Shown: positions 50,901 through 60,229, counted from the first letter of the stretch. The stretch is DNA of 64,000 nucleotides from SHAN690 sp038131955 (GCA_038131955.1 JAYPQK010000009.1:248001-312000); one strand, 5' to 3'. Program-made: numbers and translations. Notes: generated by a model from the sequence alone, not told the origin.

Positions 50901-51569
50901 ATGGCTTGGTTCACGGAGGAGTACAACTCGTTTTTCAAGGAATTAGAAGCAAACAATGACCGCGAATGGTTTACAGCAAACAAGAAACGCTATGAGGGGG
51001 ATGTAAAGAAGCCTTTTCAGACGTTCATCGGGGAGATGATCCTGCGCATGCAAGAGATCGATCCAGCTTGCCGTATCGAACCGAAGGATGCCATTTTCCG
51101 CATCCACCGAGACATTCGCTTTTCTAAGGATAAGACACCGTATAAGACCCGAATGTCAGCTGTCGTGAGCAGGGGTGGTCGAAAGGACACGACCTTGGAA
51201 GGAATGTACCTAGAGATGGGTAATAAGCACATTCGCATGTACGGTGGCGTGTATCAACCCGACAAGGACCAACTCTTCAAGATCCGACAGGAGATCCTGT
51301 ACAACCAAGAGGAGTTCAATAAACTGATCAATGGCAAGGCTTTCAAGGCTCGGTTTGGTGAGATTCAGGGAGAGAAGAACAAGCGACTTCCGCCTGAATT
51401 CGCCGAGATCGCAGAGGTTCAGCCCTTGATCGCGAATAAGCAGTTCTACTATTACACGAACCTCGACCCAAAGCTGCTGACCAGCGATAGGCTGATCGAC
51501 AACTTTTTCGAGGCGTATGAAGAGAGCAGGGAGGTGAGGAATTTCCTACACGCTCCCTTGCAAGATTAG
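50901..51569 (+). CDS. DUF2461 domain protein
   Basis: A 222-residue soluble protein with the DUF2461 pattern from its first residues: FFKELEANNDREWFTANKKR, then IFRIHRDIRFSKDKTPYKTR and GMYLEMGNKHIRMYGGVYQP. The family (TIGR02453) is widespread and has no assigned reaction. The gene follows the structured RNA candidate by 20 bp and is convergent with the DUF3078 gene, overlapping it by four bases at the stop codons. Confidence 0.9.
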   Translation: MAWFTEEYNSFFKELEANNDREWFTANKKRYEGDVKKPFQTFIGEMILRMQEIDPACRIEPKDAIFRIHRDIRFSKDKTPYKTRMSAVVSRGGRKDTTLEGMYLEMGNKHIRMYGGVYQPDKDQLFKIRQEILYNQEEFNKLINGKAFKARFGEIQGEKNKRLPPEFAEIAEVQPLIANKQFYYYTNLDPKLLTSDRLIDNFFEAYEESREVRNFLHAPLQD

Positions 51570-52465
51570 AGTTGGAACTGGATCCCTAAGGCGAAGACCT
51601 CTTTGAACTGGGTTCTTGGTCCTCTTCCATCGTTCTCACCGTCTCCGTTGCGGTCTACATCAAAGCGAACATCATCGTCGTAGATGAGGTGGGTGGTGAT
51701 ACTCGTAGAAAGCCAGTTATTGATCTTCATGGCGATCAAGGTCTCCCAATTCACGTCGATGTTTTGCGGATTGTTGAGGTAGTTGGAGAAGAACTCGGCT
51801 CTAGTTTTCAGCTTCACGTTCTTCAGTACTTCGGTAGCATATTGCATCGTGAGCAAACCTCCCACCTCAAAGCGGATTCTTTCACCCGGAGTAACTCCGA
51901 ATGCACCCATATCCGCTAGGCGCTGGTTATCAACGATGGTGGTCTTGTTGGTAGCGGGTGAGATGTTTGCCGAGAACTTATCGTTGGGTTTGTAGTCGAT
52001 ACCGAGACCCGCAATAACGTAGGCAGGCGCGAAAGGGTCAGAGATCAAAGGCAACGGCGTTTGAGCATAGTCGTAACCCGCATCCCATTGCGTTCTGAAG
52101 GTGAAAAGTGCTGTCCAGAATGTCTTTGGGATCGGCGTGTTGATACCTAGCTTGGAGTTGATCTCGATGCGGTCATCGGTCTTCTGGAGTTGTCCTTTCT
52201 CACCAATCCGTGAAATACCGTAGGCTCCATCAATGCTGTTTTCCCAGTTGATCTTGCCCTTTGAATAATTAGCGAATGAATTTAGTAATACCGTTCCATT
52301 GATCGCAGACTGACCCCCGCCCTGCCAGTTGTCTAGGTAGGTCTGAGAGAAGTTCATTCCGATGATCGTTCCTCTTTTCCAGGGACTCGCAGCTTCGGTG
52401 GAGTCTTGGGCGAAAGCGCTGGTGCTCAATGCAACAGCCACAACAAAAGCAAGGACTTTATTCAG
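51566..52465 (-). CDS. DUF3078 outer membrane protein with a non-ATG start
   Basis: The body (SPWKRGTIIGMNFSQTYLDNW ... FALGIQFQL) matches DUF3078, a Bacteroidota outer membrane beta-barrel family. The expected signal peptide is present in frame (NKVLAFVVAVALSTSAFAQD) but no ATG precedes it: the codon where relatives begin (M-N-K) is CTG at 52465-52463, and the next usable initiator is a GTG at 52441, which would cut the signal peptide. A TAA lies a few codons further upstream. So it either initiates at CTG, which is rare, or lost its start codon. It is 15 bp downstream of the crotonase gene. Confidence 0.75.
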   Translation of the reverse strand: MNKVLAFVVAVALSTSAFAQDSTEAASPWKRGTIIGMNFSQTYLDNWQGGGQSAINGTVLLNSFANYSKGKINWENSIDGAYGISRIGEKGQLQKTDDRIEINSKLGINTPIPKTFWTALFTFRTQWDAGYDYAQTPLPLISDPFAPAYVIAGLGIDYKPNDKFSANISPATNKTTIVDNQRLADMGAFGVTPGERIRFEVGGLLTMQYATEVLKNVKLKTRAEFFSNYLNNPQNIDVNWETLIAMKINNWLSTSITTHLIYDDDVRFDVDRNGDGENDGRGPRTQFKEVFALGIQFQL

Positions 52466-52480
52466 AAGACTTAGGTTTAG

Positions 52481-53240
52481 TTATTTCTTTTTGAATGAAT
52501 TGATGGCATTTCGCGTGAAGTCAGAAAGGACTAACGTTCCGCTCACCTGCGCACGGCGCAAAAGTAAGTCATCCCAATGTTCGGTTCCTTCCCAAAATAT
52601 CTTCTTCATCTCGGCCATGGCTTGGGGGTTGTAGGATTTGATCACTTGGATGAATGCTTCGATGGCCTTGTCCATGTCTTCCACATTGTCATAGAGATGC
52701 GCGAAGATGCCTTTCTCCTGTGCCCACTTCGCGTCGCGCCATTCCGTGGCGGCAATGGCGAGTTCGCTAAAAGCGGCCTTTCCCACCTTGCGCTCAACAG
52801 CGGGTCCAACGACGAACGGTCCGATACCCACGGCTAGTTCGCTTAACTTGATCGAAGCGAATTTCGTAGCGAAGCAGTAGTCCGTGGAGCTTGCTACACC
52901 CACGCCACCGCCGACGGTCTTTCCCTGAACGCGTCCAATGATGAACTTCGGACAAGTGCGCATGGCGTTGATTACTTTAGCGAATCCGCTGAAGAATTCT
53001 TTCCCCTGTGCTTCGTTCTCGATGGCGATCAACTCGTCAAAGCTGGCGCCGGCACAAAACGATCTATCACCACCGCTTCTCAAGACAATAGCGAGCACTT
53101 CGTCGTTCTTTCCTGCTGCTTCAATGGTTTCGGCAAGTTTGTTCAGGATGTCTCCCGGTAGCGAGTTGCTCTGGGTGTGAAAGAATTCGATGGTAGAGAT
53201 CCCATCCTTGACTTCTTCGTTCACGTAAGCTTCGTTCATG
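52481..53240 (-). CDS. Enoyl-CoA hydratase/isomerase family protein
   Basis: A 253-residue crotonase-fold protein. The CoA-binding and oxyanion-hole elements are visible: LRSGGDRSFCAGASFDEL near residue 60 and GRVQGKTVGGGVGVASSTDY near residue 105. The usual catalytic glutamates are not obvious: the second position reads SELAVGIGPFVVGP, so the exact reaction (hydration, isomerisation or another crotonase activity) is uncertain. Start ATG 53240; longer frames read into the divergent gene's promoter. Confidence 0.85.
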
Positions 53241-53356
53241 GATTGAAAATTTTGGGCAAAGGAAGGAACTTGGAGGAAATAATCCAGACCTGTGGCAGTT
53301 AACAGAGTAATGGGAAAACTTTTCTTCGGCGACGGATGCTTGGCTTGGGTCCAAGT

Positions 53357-53364
53357 TAGATTTG
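53357..53364 (+). promoter_or_regulatory. Candidate -7 promoter element for the YwqK-repeat gene
   Basis: TAGATTTG matches TAnnTTTG and ends five bases before ATG 53370, again implying a leaderless or very short-leader transcript. Confidence 0.4.
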
Positions 53365-53369
53365 ATCCT

Positions 53370-54983
53370 ATGAAAATGAACTTTGTTTGCGGGCTGCTGC
53401 TCTTCTCTTCAGTGGTCATGGCCCAGGAAGTGAAGAAGGTTACGCCACCCAAGCCTGAGCCCTTTGAGACATTCTACGATGACGCGCATACTAAGAAGTA
53501 CAGCGAGGGTTTTTTCTTATTCGGAAAGAAGCATGGCGAATGGACCTACTATTACGAGAACGGCAATAAGCAAGAGCAAAGTCATTACAACAACGGTTTG
53601 CTCAGCGGTTCCGTGATGTACTGGTATGAGAATGGTCAGCGCAAGGCAGAGGGTTATTTCAAGTTGATCTATCAAGACGGCCTTCTGGTGCCTTTGCGGG
53701 ACAGCGTCTACAAAGAGTGGTATGCCAACGGGAACATGAAAGTCGATGGCCAGTACTACTACAACGTCAAGGATGGGAAGTGGACTTCTTGGTTTCCGGA
53801 AGGGGATCTCTGGAAGGAGGTGGATTACCAAGAAGGCGTGGCACATCCGATCAAAGGGCGGAACATGGATGCAGAAGTCACTTTGAAAGAAGGGAACGGA
53901 GTGCTTTACGACTATTTCGACAATGGTCGCTTACGGTCACAGATCACTGTAGCCGATAGTTCCTTTAGCGGTGCTGCTACTTACTACCATGAGAATGGAA
54001 AGGTAGAGAGTGAGGGTAATGTAGAAGGTGCTGACAAGACCGGTATGTGGAAGACATCCTACGAAGATGGTACGCTTCGCAAGACCGTGGAATATCAAAA
54101 TGGGATTCTCGATGGGGTGATCAAGACTTGGTATCCCACTGGGGAGATCAGCGTGGAAGGTCAGCACAAAGAAGGACTGAAGCACGGAGATTGGGTCTGG
54201 TACAACAGTTCGGGCAAGATTTACATGAAAGGTTCTTTCAAGAAGGATATGCAGGATGGAACGTGGACCTACTACTTCGAGAATGGGAATGTGGAGAGCA
54301 CGGGTGACTTTGCGGAGGATCTCCGACAAGGAGAGTGGAGTATGTACTACAAGGATGGCTCTACTTGGAAGGTAGGAAGTTATTTGGACGACCAAAAGCA
54401 CGGCACGTGGACGACCTATTTTGAGACAGGTCAGATGTTGCAGCAAGGCGATTACAAGCACGGAAAGGAAGATGGTCTTTGGAAGGCATGGTACGAGACT
54501 GGGCAATTGAAAGACGAAGGGTCATACAAGGACGGGGTGATGCATGGCGATTGGAAGGGTTGGTTTGACAATGGAAACCTGAACTACGCCGGAACCCGGA
54601 AGGAGGGTCAGAAAGATGGTGCTTGGCAATACGGCTTCAGGAATGGAAAGAACCGCGAATTGGGGAGTTATTCGAATGGTGTGAAGGGTGGAAAGTGGAT
54701 CTATTACTACGATACAGGCAAGATCGACTACGAGTGTTCCTATGCCCAAGGAGCGAAGAATGGAAGTTGTACCTACTATTTTCCGCATGGCTCTGTCTTG
54801 AAGGAGGAGTCGTACAAGATGGACCGCCTAGACGGCAAGAGCAAGATGTATAACCAAACCGGTCAGATCATCAGTCTGCGAAATTTCAAGGATGGGGTGC
54901 CTCACGGTAAGGCGATCAATTATGACGATAAGGGAAAGGTGCTCAATGAGATGACCTACAAGAATGGAATTCGCGTGGACTGA
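53370..54983 (+). CDS. Exported YwqK/MORN-like repeat protein
   Basis: 537 residues: a signal peptide (MKMNFVCGLLLFSSVVMAQ) and then about twenty tandem units of roughly 23 residues with the consensus G-x-W-x-x-Y-x-x-x-G-x-x-x-x-x-G-x-Y-x-x-G-x-x-x-G (for example GEWTYYYENGNKQEQSHY). This is the antitoxin-like YwqK/MORN-type repeat, which folds into a continuous beta-hairpin sheet. In Bacteroidota such exported proteins are common and of unknown function; the antitoxin name is historical and no toxin gene is adjacent. The repeats differ enough in DNA to suggest an old array. Confidence 0.88.
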   Translation: MKMNFVCGLLLFSSVVMAQEVKKVTPPKPEPFETFYDDAHTKKYSEGFFLFGKKHGEWTYYYENGNKQEQSHYNNGLLSGSVMYWYENGQRKAEGYFKLIYQDGLLVPLRDSVYKEWYANGNMKVDGQYYYNVKDGKWTSWFPEGDLWKEVDYQEGVAHPIKGRNMDAEVTLKEGNGVLYDYFDNGRLRSQITVADSSFSGAATYYHENGKVESEGNVEGADKTGMWKTSYEDGTLRKTVEYQNGILDGVIKTWYPTGEISVEGQHKEGLKHGDWVWYNSSGKIYMKGSFKKDMQDGTWTYYFENGNVESTGDFAEDLRQGEWSMYYKDGSTWKVGSYLDDQKHGTWTTYFETGQMLQQGDYKHGKEDGLWKAWYETGQLKDEGSYKDGVMHGDWKGWFDNGNLNYAGTRKEGQKDGAWQYGFRNGKNRELGSYSNGVKGGKWIYYYDTGKIDYECSYAQGAKNGSCTYYFPHGSVLKEESYKMDRLDGKSKMYNQTGQIISLRNFKDGVPHGKAINYDDKGKVLNEMTYKNGIRVD

Positions 54984-55005
54984 TACAGTCTAGCAAAATG
55001 TTGAT

Positions 55006-55013
55006 TATATTTG
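55006..55013 (+). promoter_or_regulatory. Candidate -7 promoter element for the rimP operon
   Basis: TATATTTG matches TAnnTTTG. The expected transcription start, 5-8 bp later, would be about 10 bp before the terminator-like hairpin at 55030, so the leader RNA consists of little more than that hairpin. Confidence 0.45.
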
Positions 55014-55029
55014 CGGCGTCAAAGAGTAG

Positions 55030-55057
55030 TGAGGGGAAGATTCCCCTCATTTTTTTT
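55030..55057 (+). terminator. Terminator-like hairpin in the rimP leader
   Basis: TGAGGGGAA-GA-TTCCCCTCA (55030-55049, effective loop AGAT) is followed by eight T. It is positioned after the candidate rimP promoter and 12 bp before the rimP ATG. It may end the YwqK-repeat transcript, or act as an attenuator for rimP-nusA-infB. Confidence 0.8.
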
Positions 55058-55068
55058 GCAAGAAAACC

Positions 55069-55515
55069 ATGATCAACACCGACGATATTCGGCAATTAGT
55101 AGAGGAAAAACTCGAGGGCACGGAGATGTTCATCGTAGACCTGACGGTGAGTTCCTCCAACCGCATCGTGATCGAGTTGGATGGAATGCAAGGGGTGACC
55201 GTCGACGACTGTGTCGGGGTGAGTCGCCATGTAGAGTCCAATCTTGACCGCGAGCAAGAAGATTTCGAATTGCAGGTATCGTCAGCCGGGATCGACAAGC
55301 CTTTGCGGGATCGTCGCCAGTACGTTAAGAACGTCGGGCGTCAGGTTCGCCTCCTAAAGCAGGATGGCGTGGAGATCAAAGGAGAGTTGGTAAAGGCAGG
55401 AGATGACGTTACGTTAAAGCTTCCAGCTTCGAAGAAAAAGAAGTTGCCTGAGCGAGATGAGACGGTATCATGGGCAGACATCAAGGAAACTAAAATCATT
55501 ATTTCGTTTAAATAA
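55069..55515 (+). CDS. rimP: Ribosome maturation factor RimP
   Basis: A 148-residue protein needed for 30S subunit maturation. LVEEKLEGTEMFIVDLTVSS starts the family, and the central SRHVESNLDREQEDFELQVSSAGID followed by KPLRDRRQY is the most conserved RimP block (usually EVSSPGxDRPL). Slightly acidic N-half and basic C-half are as expected. First gene of the rimP-nusA-infB cluster, with 11 bp to nusA. The ATG at 55069 lies 12 bp after the leader hairpin's T-run. Confidence 0.95.
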   Translation: MINTDDIRQLVEEKLEGTEMFIVDLTVSSSNRIVIELDGMQGVTVDDCVGVSRHVESNLDREQEDFELQVSSAGIDKPLRDRRQYVKNVGRQVRLLKQDGVEIKGELVKAGDDVTLKLPASKKKKLPERDETVSWADIKETKIIISFK

Positions 55516-55526
55516 ATAGATCGAAT

Positions 55527-56762
55527 ATGAACACCCAGGAATTGATCGAGTCGTTCCAGGATTTTAAAGACCTGAAGAACATTGACCGGGTAACCATGAT
55601 GCACATTCTAGAGGATGTGATCCGAGGAATGATCATCAAGGAGTTTGAAGACGATGCTAACTTCGATATCATCATCAACCCGGATAAGGGCGACTTGGAG
55701 ATTTGGCGGAACCGTACCATCGTCGCGGACGGTGAAGTGGAAGACGATCTTACAGAGATCGAATACAGCGCTGCGATCAAGATCGAGCCTGACTTCGAGA
55801 TCGGTGAAGAAGCTTCTGAGGAATTGAAGATCGAGAACTTTGGTCGTCGTGCCATCCTTTCCATGCGCCAAAATCTTCAAGCAAAGATTCAAGAGCTCGA
55901 GAAGGATAGCATCTACAAGAAGTACAAGGATCGCGTAGGTGATATCATCACCGGCGAGGTGTATCAGATCTGGAAGCGTGAGATCTTGGTTTTGGATGAC
56001 GAAGGCAACGAATTGGTGCTTCCAAAGTCTGAGCAGATCCCGACAGATTACTTCAAGAAAGGAGATACCGTACGAGCGGTGGTGAGCAAGGTGGATATGA
56101 AGAATACCAGCCCTGTGATCATCTTGTCGCGTACTTCTCCAGCCTTCCTTGAGCGCTTGTTCGAAATGGAAGTGCCTGAGATCTATGACGGATTGATCAC
56201 CATCAAGAAGATCGTTCGCGAACCAGGAGAGCGTGCGAAAGTGGCGGTTGAGTCATACGATGATCGTATCGATCCGGTAGGAGCATGTGTGGGAATGAAA
56301 GGATCACGTATTCACGGTATCGTTCGTGAGTTGCGTAATGAGAACATTGACGTGATCAACTACACGATGAACCCACAGCTCTTCATTCAGCGCTCTTTGA
56401 GTCCGGCCAAGATCACGACGATCAAGATCGACGACGAATCAGGACACGCGAGCGTGTATTTGAAGCCTGACCAGGTCTCTTTGGCTATTGGTAAGGGAGG
56501 ACATAACATTAAGCTGGCAGGTAAGCTGACCGGCTACGAGATCGATGTGTACCGTGAGTCTGAAGAAGACTTCGAAGACGTTGATTTGGAAGAATTTGCA
56601 GATGAGATCGATCACTGGATCATCGACGAGCTCAAGGCCATCGGTTGCGATACCGCGAAGAGCGTCCTTGACCTATCACCAGGTGACTTAGTGAAGCGGA
56701 CTGATCTGGAAGAAGAAACTGTGAAAGAGATTCTCGATATCCTACGGGCAGAATTTGAATGA
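55527..56762 (+). CDS. nusA: Transcription termination/antitermination factor NusA
   Basis: 411 residues. Order: N-terminal RNA polymerase-binding domain (about 1-125), S1 domain (about 135-200, DRVGDIITGEVYQIWKRE), KH domains (about 205-345) with IKKIVREPGERAKVAVES, DPVGACVGMKGSRI and VSLAIGKGGHNIKLAGKL, and a short C-terminal helix-hairpin-helix segment (VLDLSPGDLVKRTDLEEETV). The acidic repeats of enterobacterial NusA are absent, as usual in Bacteroidota. It binds nascent RNA and polymerase to modulate pausing and termination, and could act on its own operon's leader hairpin. Confidence 0.96.
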   Translation: MNTQELIESFQDFKDLKNIDRVTMMHILEDVIRGMIIKEFEDDANFDIIINPDKGDLEIWRNRTIVADGEVEDDLTEIEYSAAIKIEPDFEIGEEASEELKIENFGRRAILSMRQNLQAKIQELEKDSIYKKYKDRVGDIITGEVYQIWKREILVLDDEGNELVLPKSEQIPTDYFKKGDTVRAVVSKVDMKNTSPVIILSRTSPAFLERLFEMEVPEIYDGLITIKKIVREPGERAKVAVESYDDRIDPVGACVGMKGSRIHGIVRELRNENIDVINYTMNPQLFIQRSLSPAKITTIKIDDESGHASVYLKPDQVSLAIGKGGHNIKLAGKLTGYEIDVYRESEEDFEDVDLEEFADEIDHWIIDELKAIGCDTAKSVLDLSPGDLVKRTDLEEETVKEILDILRAEFE

Positions 56763-56804
56763 TTCCGAGGCTGTTGAGAAATTCACGAGATTCGCAAGAT
56801 ATTT

Positions 56805-59534
56805 ATGGCAGACGCACCGATTAGATTAAGTAAAGCAGCAAAAGAGTTCAACGTAGGTCTTCCTACCTTGGTGGACTTCTTGGCGGGTAAGGGCATTGAG
56901 ATCGATGCTCGTCCGAATACCAAGATCGAGCCCCAGGCGTATCAACTCCTAATGGAAGAGTTCGCTCCCGACCGCGCTAAGAAGCAGAAGTCGAACGAAC
57001 TTGCTCAGGAGAAAGTGGTACGTGAGACGATCACGTTGGATGATTCCAAGAAAACGAAGTCGGATCAAGAGAAGGATCAAGACGAGATCCTGATCAAGGA
57101 TGTGGGAGGCTCGAATAAGCCTGTTACGGACAAGGAAGAAACTCCGGCTGAAGAACCTAAGAAGGACTCGGGTCCAACGGCGCTTGGAAAGATCGATCTG
57201 TCAACGATAAAATCGAATCGTCCTAAGAAGAAGGAAGAGAAGGTCGAGGAGCCGAAGGAGGAGAAGAAGGTTGAGGCATCGAAACCTGAAGAGGTTGCCA
57301 AAGAGGAGAAGCCCGAGCCGAAGGCGAAGGAGGAAGCTCGAGCCTCTGAAGTGAAGGAAGAAAAGGCACCTGAGCCTGAGAAGAAAGAAGCTCCGAAGCC
57401 AAAGGATGAAGTGGTGAAGGCGAGAGCCCAGAAGCTTGATGGTCCTAAGTTCCTCGGTAAGATCGAGCTGCCGAAAGAGCCGGAAAAGAAGAAAAGTGAT
57501 GACGACGACGACGGGAAACGTAAGCGTAAGCGTAAGCGCATTTCCAAGGTCGATACCGATCGTCAAGTAGGTAAGGATCGCGGAGGTAAGGCCCGAGGTG
57601 GTAAACCTAAAGCTGCTCCGAAGCCAGAACTGACCGAAGAAGAGATCCAGAATCAGGTACGCGAAACGCTCGCTGCCTTGAAGAATAAAGGAAAGTCCAC
57701 TCGTTCGAAGTATCGTCGTGAGCGCCGTGATGCGGTCAGCGAGAAGATGCAGAAGGAGATGGAAGAGGCACAAGAGCAGCAAAAAGTGCTCAAGCTCACG
57801 GAGTTCGTAACCGTTAGTGAGTTGGCAACCATGATGAGTGTTTCGCCGACAGAGGTTATCTCCATGTGTATGTCCATCGGTATGATGGTGTCCATCAATC
57901 AGCGACTTGATTCAGAAACATTGACATTGTTGGCCGAAGAGTTTGGATTCACGGTTGAGTTCGTGAGCTCCGATATCGAAGAGTCAGTGCTTGAAGAGGA
58001 GGATGATGATCCGGATACGCTCGAAGAGCGACCACCGATCGTTACCGTCATGGGTCACGTTGACCACGGTAAGACCTCGTTGCTCGATTACGTGCGTCGC
58101 GAGAATGTGATCGCTGGTGAGGCCGGAGGTATTACCCAGCACATCGGAGCCTACAGTGTTGAGCTCGAGAACGGAAAGGTGATCACCTTCCTTGATACTC
58201 CGGGTCACGAAGCGTTTACCGCTATGCGTGCTCGTGGTGCTCAGGTGACGGATATTGCGATCATCGTGATCGCAGCTGATGATGCCGTGATGCCTCAAAC
58301 GGTGGAAGCGATCAATCACGCTCAGGCTGCGGGAGTGCCCATGATCTTTGCTTTCAATAAGATCGATAAGGACGGCGCTAACGCAGATCGTATCCGTGAA
58401 CAACTAGCGAACATGAACATCCTGGTAGAAGATTGGGGCGGAAAGTTCCAGAGCCAGGAGATCAGTGCTAAGAACGGTGTCAATATCAGTGAGCTTCTTG
58501 ATAAGGTCTTGCTCGAGGCAGAATTGCTTGAGTTGAAGGCTAATCCAAACAAGAATGCTCGCGGTACCATCATCGAAGCAACCCTTGATAAAGGGCGAGG
58601 ATATACATCAACCCTCTTGGTTCAATCCGGAACCCTTCGCGTGGGAGACATCATCTTGGCAGGTAGCTATACCGGTCGCGTAAAGGCGATGTTCAACGAA
58701 CGTGGAAACCCGATCGAAGAAGCAGGTCCTTCTCATCCGGTGAGTCTTCTTGGTTTGAACGGAGCACCGAATGCGGGTGATCCATTCTTGGTCATGGAGG
58801 ACGAGCGAGAGGCTAAGAATATTGCTACTAAGCGTCAGCAACTTCAGCGTGAGCAGAGTATCCGTACCCAGCGTCGTCGTACGCTCGAGGACATCGGCGA
58901 GATCATCCAATTGGGTGATTACCACGAGGTCAATGTCATCATCAAGGGTGACGTGGACGGATCGGTGGAAGCCTTGGCTGACTCTATGTTGAAGCTGTCA
59001 ACTGACAACATTGCGATCAATGTGATCCATAAGTCGGTCGGACAGATCACCGAGTCTGACGTGCTTTTGGCTACTGCTTCCGAGGCGATCATCATCGGAT
59101 TCCAGGTTCGTCCTTCGGCTCAGGCTCGTAAGTCTGCCGAGAACGAGGGTATCCAGATCCGATTGTACTCTATTATCTACGACGCGATCAACGACATGAA
59201 GGCGGCCATGGAAGGCATGCTCAAGCCGAAGATCGAGGAGCAGGTGGTGTGCAACATCGAAGTCCGCGAGACCTTCAAGATCAGCAAGGTGGGTACGATC
59301 GCCGGATGTTATGTTCTTGACGGTACGGTAAATCGTAATACCAAGGTTCGTTTGATCCGCGATGGTATTGTGATCTACAGCGGAGTACTCGGTTCTTTGA
59401 AGCGATTCAAGGATGATGTGAAGGAGGTCAATGCTGGCTACGAATGTGGTCTGAACATTGAGAACTTCAACGACATTAAGGTCGGTGACATCATCGAAGG
59501 TTTCGAAGAAGTAGAAGTAGCGCGTAAGCTCTAA
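56805..59534 (+). CDS. infB: Translation initiation factor IF-2
   Basis: 909 residues. An IF2_N-type domain at the start (IRLSKAAKEFNVGLPTLVDFL) is followed by a low-complexity region rich in K, E, P and A (about 60-300) and a basic linker (KRKRKRKRISK). The GTPase motifs follow: G1 GHVDHGKT near residue 417, G3 DTPGHE and G4 NKID. Domains II, III and the C-terminal fMet-tRNA-binding domain close the protein (GYECGLNIENFNDIKVGDII). It brings initiator tRNA to the 30S subunit. The final gene of the rimP-nusA-infB unit, convergent with the SPOR gene. Confidence 0.97.
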   Translation: MADAPIRLSKAAKEFNVGLPTLVDFLAGKGIEIDARPNTKIEPQAYQLLMEEFAPDRAKKQKSNELAQEKVVRETITLDDSKKTKSDQEKDQDEILIKDVGGSNKPVTDKEETPAEEPKKDSGPTALGKIDLSTIKSNRPKKKEEKVEEPKEEKKVEASKPEEVAKEEKPEPKAKEEARASEVKEEKAPEPEKKEAPKPKDEVVKARAQKLDGPKFLGKIELPKEPEKKKSDDDDDGKRKRKRKRISKVDTDRQVGKDRGGKARGGKPKAAPKPELTEEEIQNQVRETLAALKNKGKSTRSKYRRERRDAVSEKMQKEMEEAQEQQKVLKLTEFVTVSELATMMSVSPTEVISMCMSIGMMVSINQRLDSETLTLLAEEFGFTVEFVSSDIEESVLEEEDDDPDTLEERPPIVTVMGHVDHGKTSLLDYVRRENVIAGEAGGITQHIGAYSVELENGKVITFLDTPGHEAFTAMRARGAQVTDIAIIVIAADDAVMPQTVEAINHAQAAGVPMIFAFNKIDKDGANADRIREQLANMNILVEDWGGKFQSQEISAKNGVNISELLDKVLLEAELLELKANPNKNARGTIIEATLDKGRGYTSTLLVQSGTLRVGDIILAGSYTGRVKAMFNERGNPIEEAGPSHPVSLLGLNGAPNAGDPFLVMEDEREAKNIATKRQQLQREQSIRTQRRRTLEDIGEIIQLGDYHEVNVIIKGDVDGSVEALADSMLKLSTDNIAINVIHKSVGQITESDVLLATASEAIIIGFQVRPSAQARKSAENEGIQIRLYSIIYDAINDMKAAMEGMLKPKIEEQVVCNIEVRETFKISKVGTIAGCYVLDGTVNRNTKVRLIRDGIVIYSGVLGSLKRFKDDVKEVNAGYECGLNIENFNDIKVGDIIEGFEEVEVARKL

Positions 59535-59544
59535 ACCCGAAGGT

Positions 59545-60009
59545 TTATTCCTTGACGTTGATCTCGTCTTTTACGATGAAAGAAGCGGGAAAGATTTGAC
59601 GTATCTCATGGTGGAATTCCAAAGCCTCCAAGTGCGTGCGGAAATCGCCTAAACGAACGACCCAGTTTGGGTAATTCCACTGTGTGTATGAGCGGCCATC
59701 CGTGTAGAGTTTCAAGAATTCAGACTCCTTGTCTAAGGCATCTTTTCGAGCGGAAGGGCCGGAAGATGAATAGATCTGAATGCGGAATCCCATGCTCTTC
59801 TTAATAGCGCGATCCAAACTATCGATCATGTTGAGATAGCGGGCGGTTTCTGGCTGCATACGGATCACCGAAGAATCCACGCCAACCTTAACTTCCGAAG
59901 TTTTTGCTGTCTGTTCAGGCCATAAAAGGGGAGCGTCTTGCGCTTGCATCGCAGATGCGCTCAGGATTACGCTCAAGACAGCGAATGACGTTCGGAGAAA
60001 ATTAGGCAT
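59545..60009 (-). CDS. SPOR domain exported protein
   Basis: A 154-residue protein with a signal peptide (MPNFLRTSFAVLSVILSASA then MQAQ) and a C-terminal SPOR domain (about 75-150: KSMGFRIQIYSSSGPSARKD, NWVVRLGDFRTHLEALEFHHE). SPOR domains bind denuded glycan strands of septal peptidoglycan. It lies between infB and the respiratory complex genes, a position often occupied by a SPOR gene in Bacteroidota. Start ATG 60009. It is divergent from actA, so the 60010-60229 gap holds both promoters. Confidence 0.85.
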   Translation of the reverse strand: MPNFLRTSFAVLSVILSASAMQAQDAPLLWPEQTAKTSEVKVGVDSSVIRMQPETARYLNMIDSLDRAIKKSMGFRIQIYSSSGPSARKDALDKESEFLKLYTDGRSYTQWNYPNWVVRLGDFRTHLEALEFHHEIRQIFPASFIVKDEINVKE

Positions 60010-60175
60010 GGTTGCGAAGTTACTCGGACTCAGTTTCTTAAACTTTTGAGGTGAAAGTTGCTAATGTGTAAATATCAGTTAATAAGATGATTAAGATCAT
60101 TATATAGAATGATTTTAAATTATTGCGTCCTGCTCCTTTTTTAAGCAAAGGTTAACGGTCATAGTGCCATTCTTC

Positions 60176-60183
60176 TAAATTTG
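60176..60183 (+). promoter_or_regulatory. Candidate -7 promoter element for actA
   Basis: TAAATTTG matches TAnnTTTG, 46 bp before the actA ATG. The rest of the 220-bp gap is AT-rich, with no other clear structure. Confidence 0.45.
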
Positions 60184-60229
60184 CCACCGCTTTCTGACCA
60201 CCCTTTTACAACGAAAACTGAAAGAATCT

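Noticed and set aside
53370..54983. CRISPR-like or recent tandem DNA repeat
   Set aside because: The repeats are at protein level (about 23 residues) and the DNA has diverged between units; no CRISPR array or cas gene is present in the window.
53370..54983. Antitoxin function for the YwqK-repeat protein
   Set aside because: No toxin gene is adjacent and the protein has a signal peptide; the family name alone is not evidence.
57201..57782. Long minus-strand frames opposite infB
   Set aside because: They arise from the K/E-rich low-complexity region read backwards (leucine/phenylalanine-rich), not from a gene.
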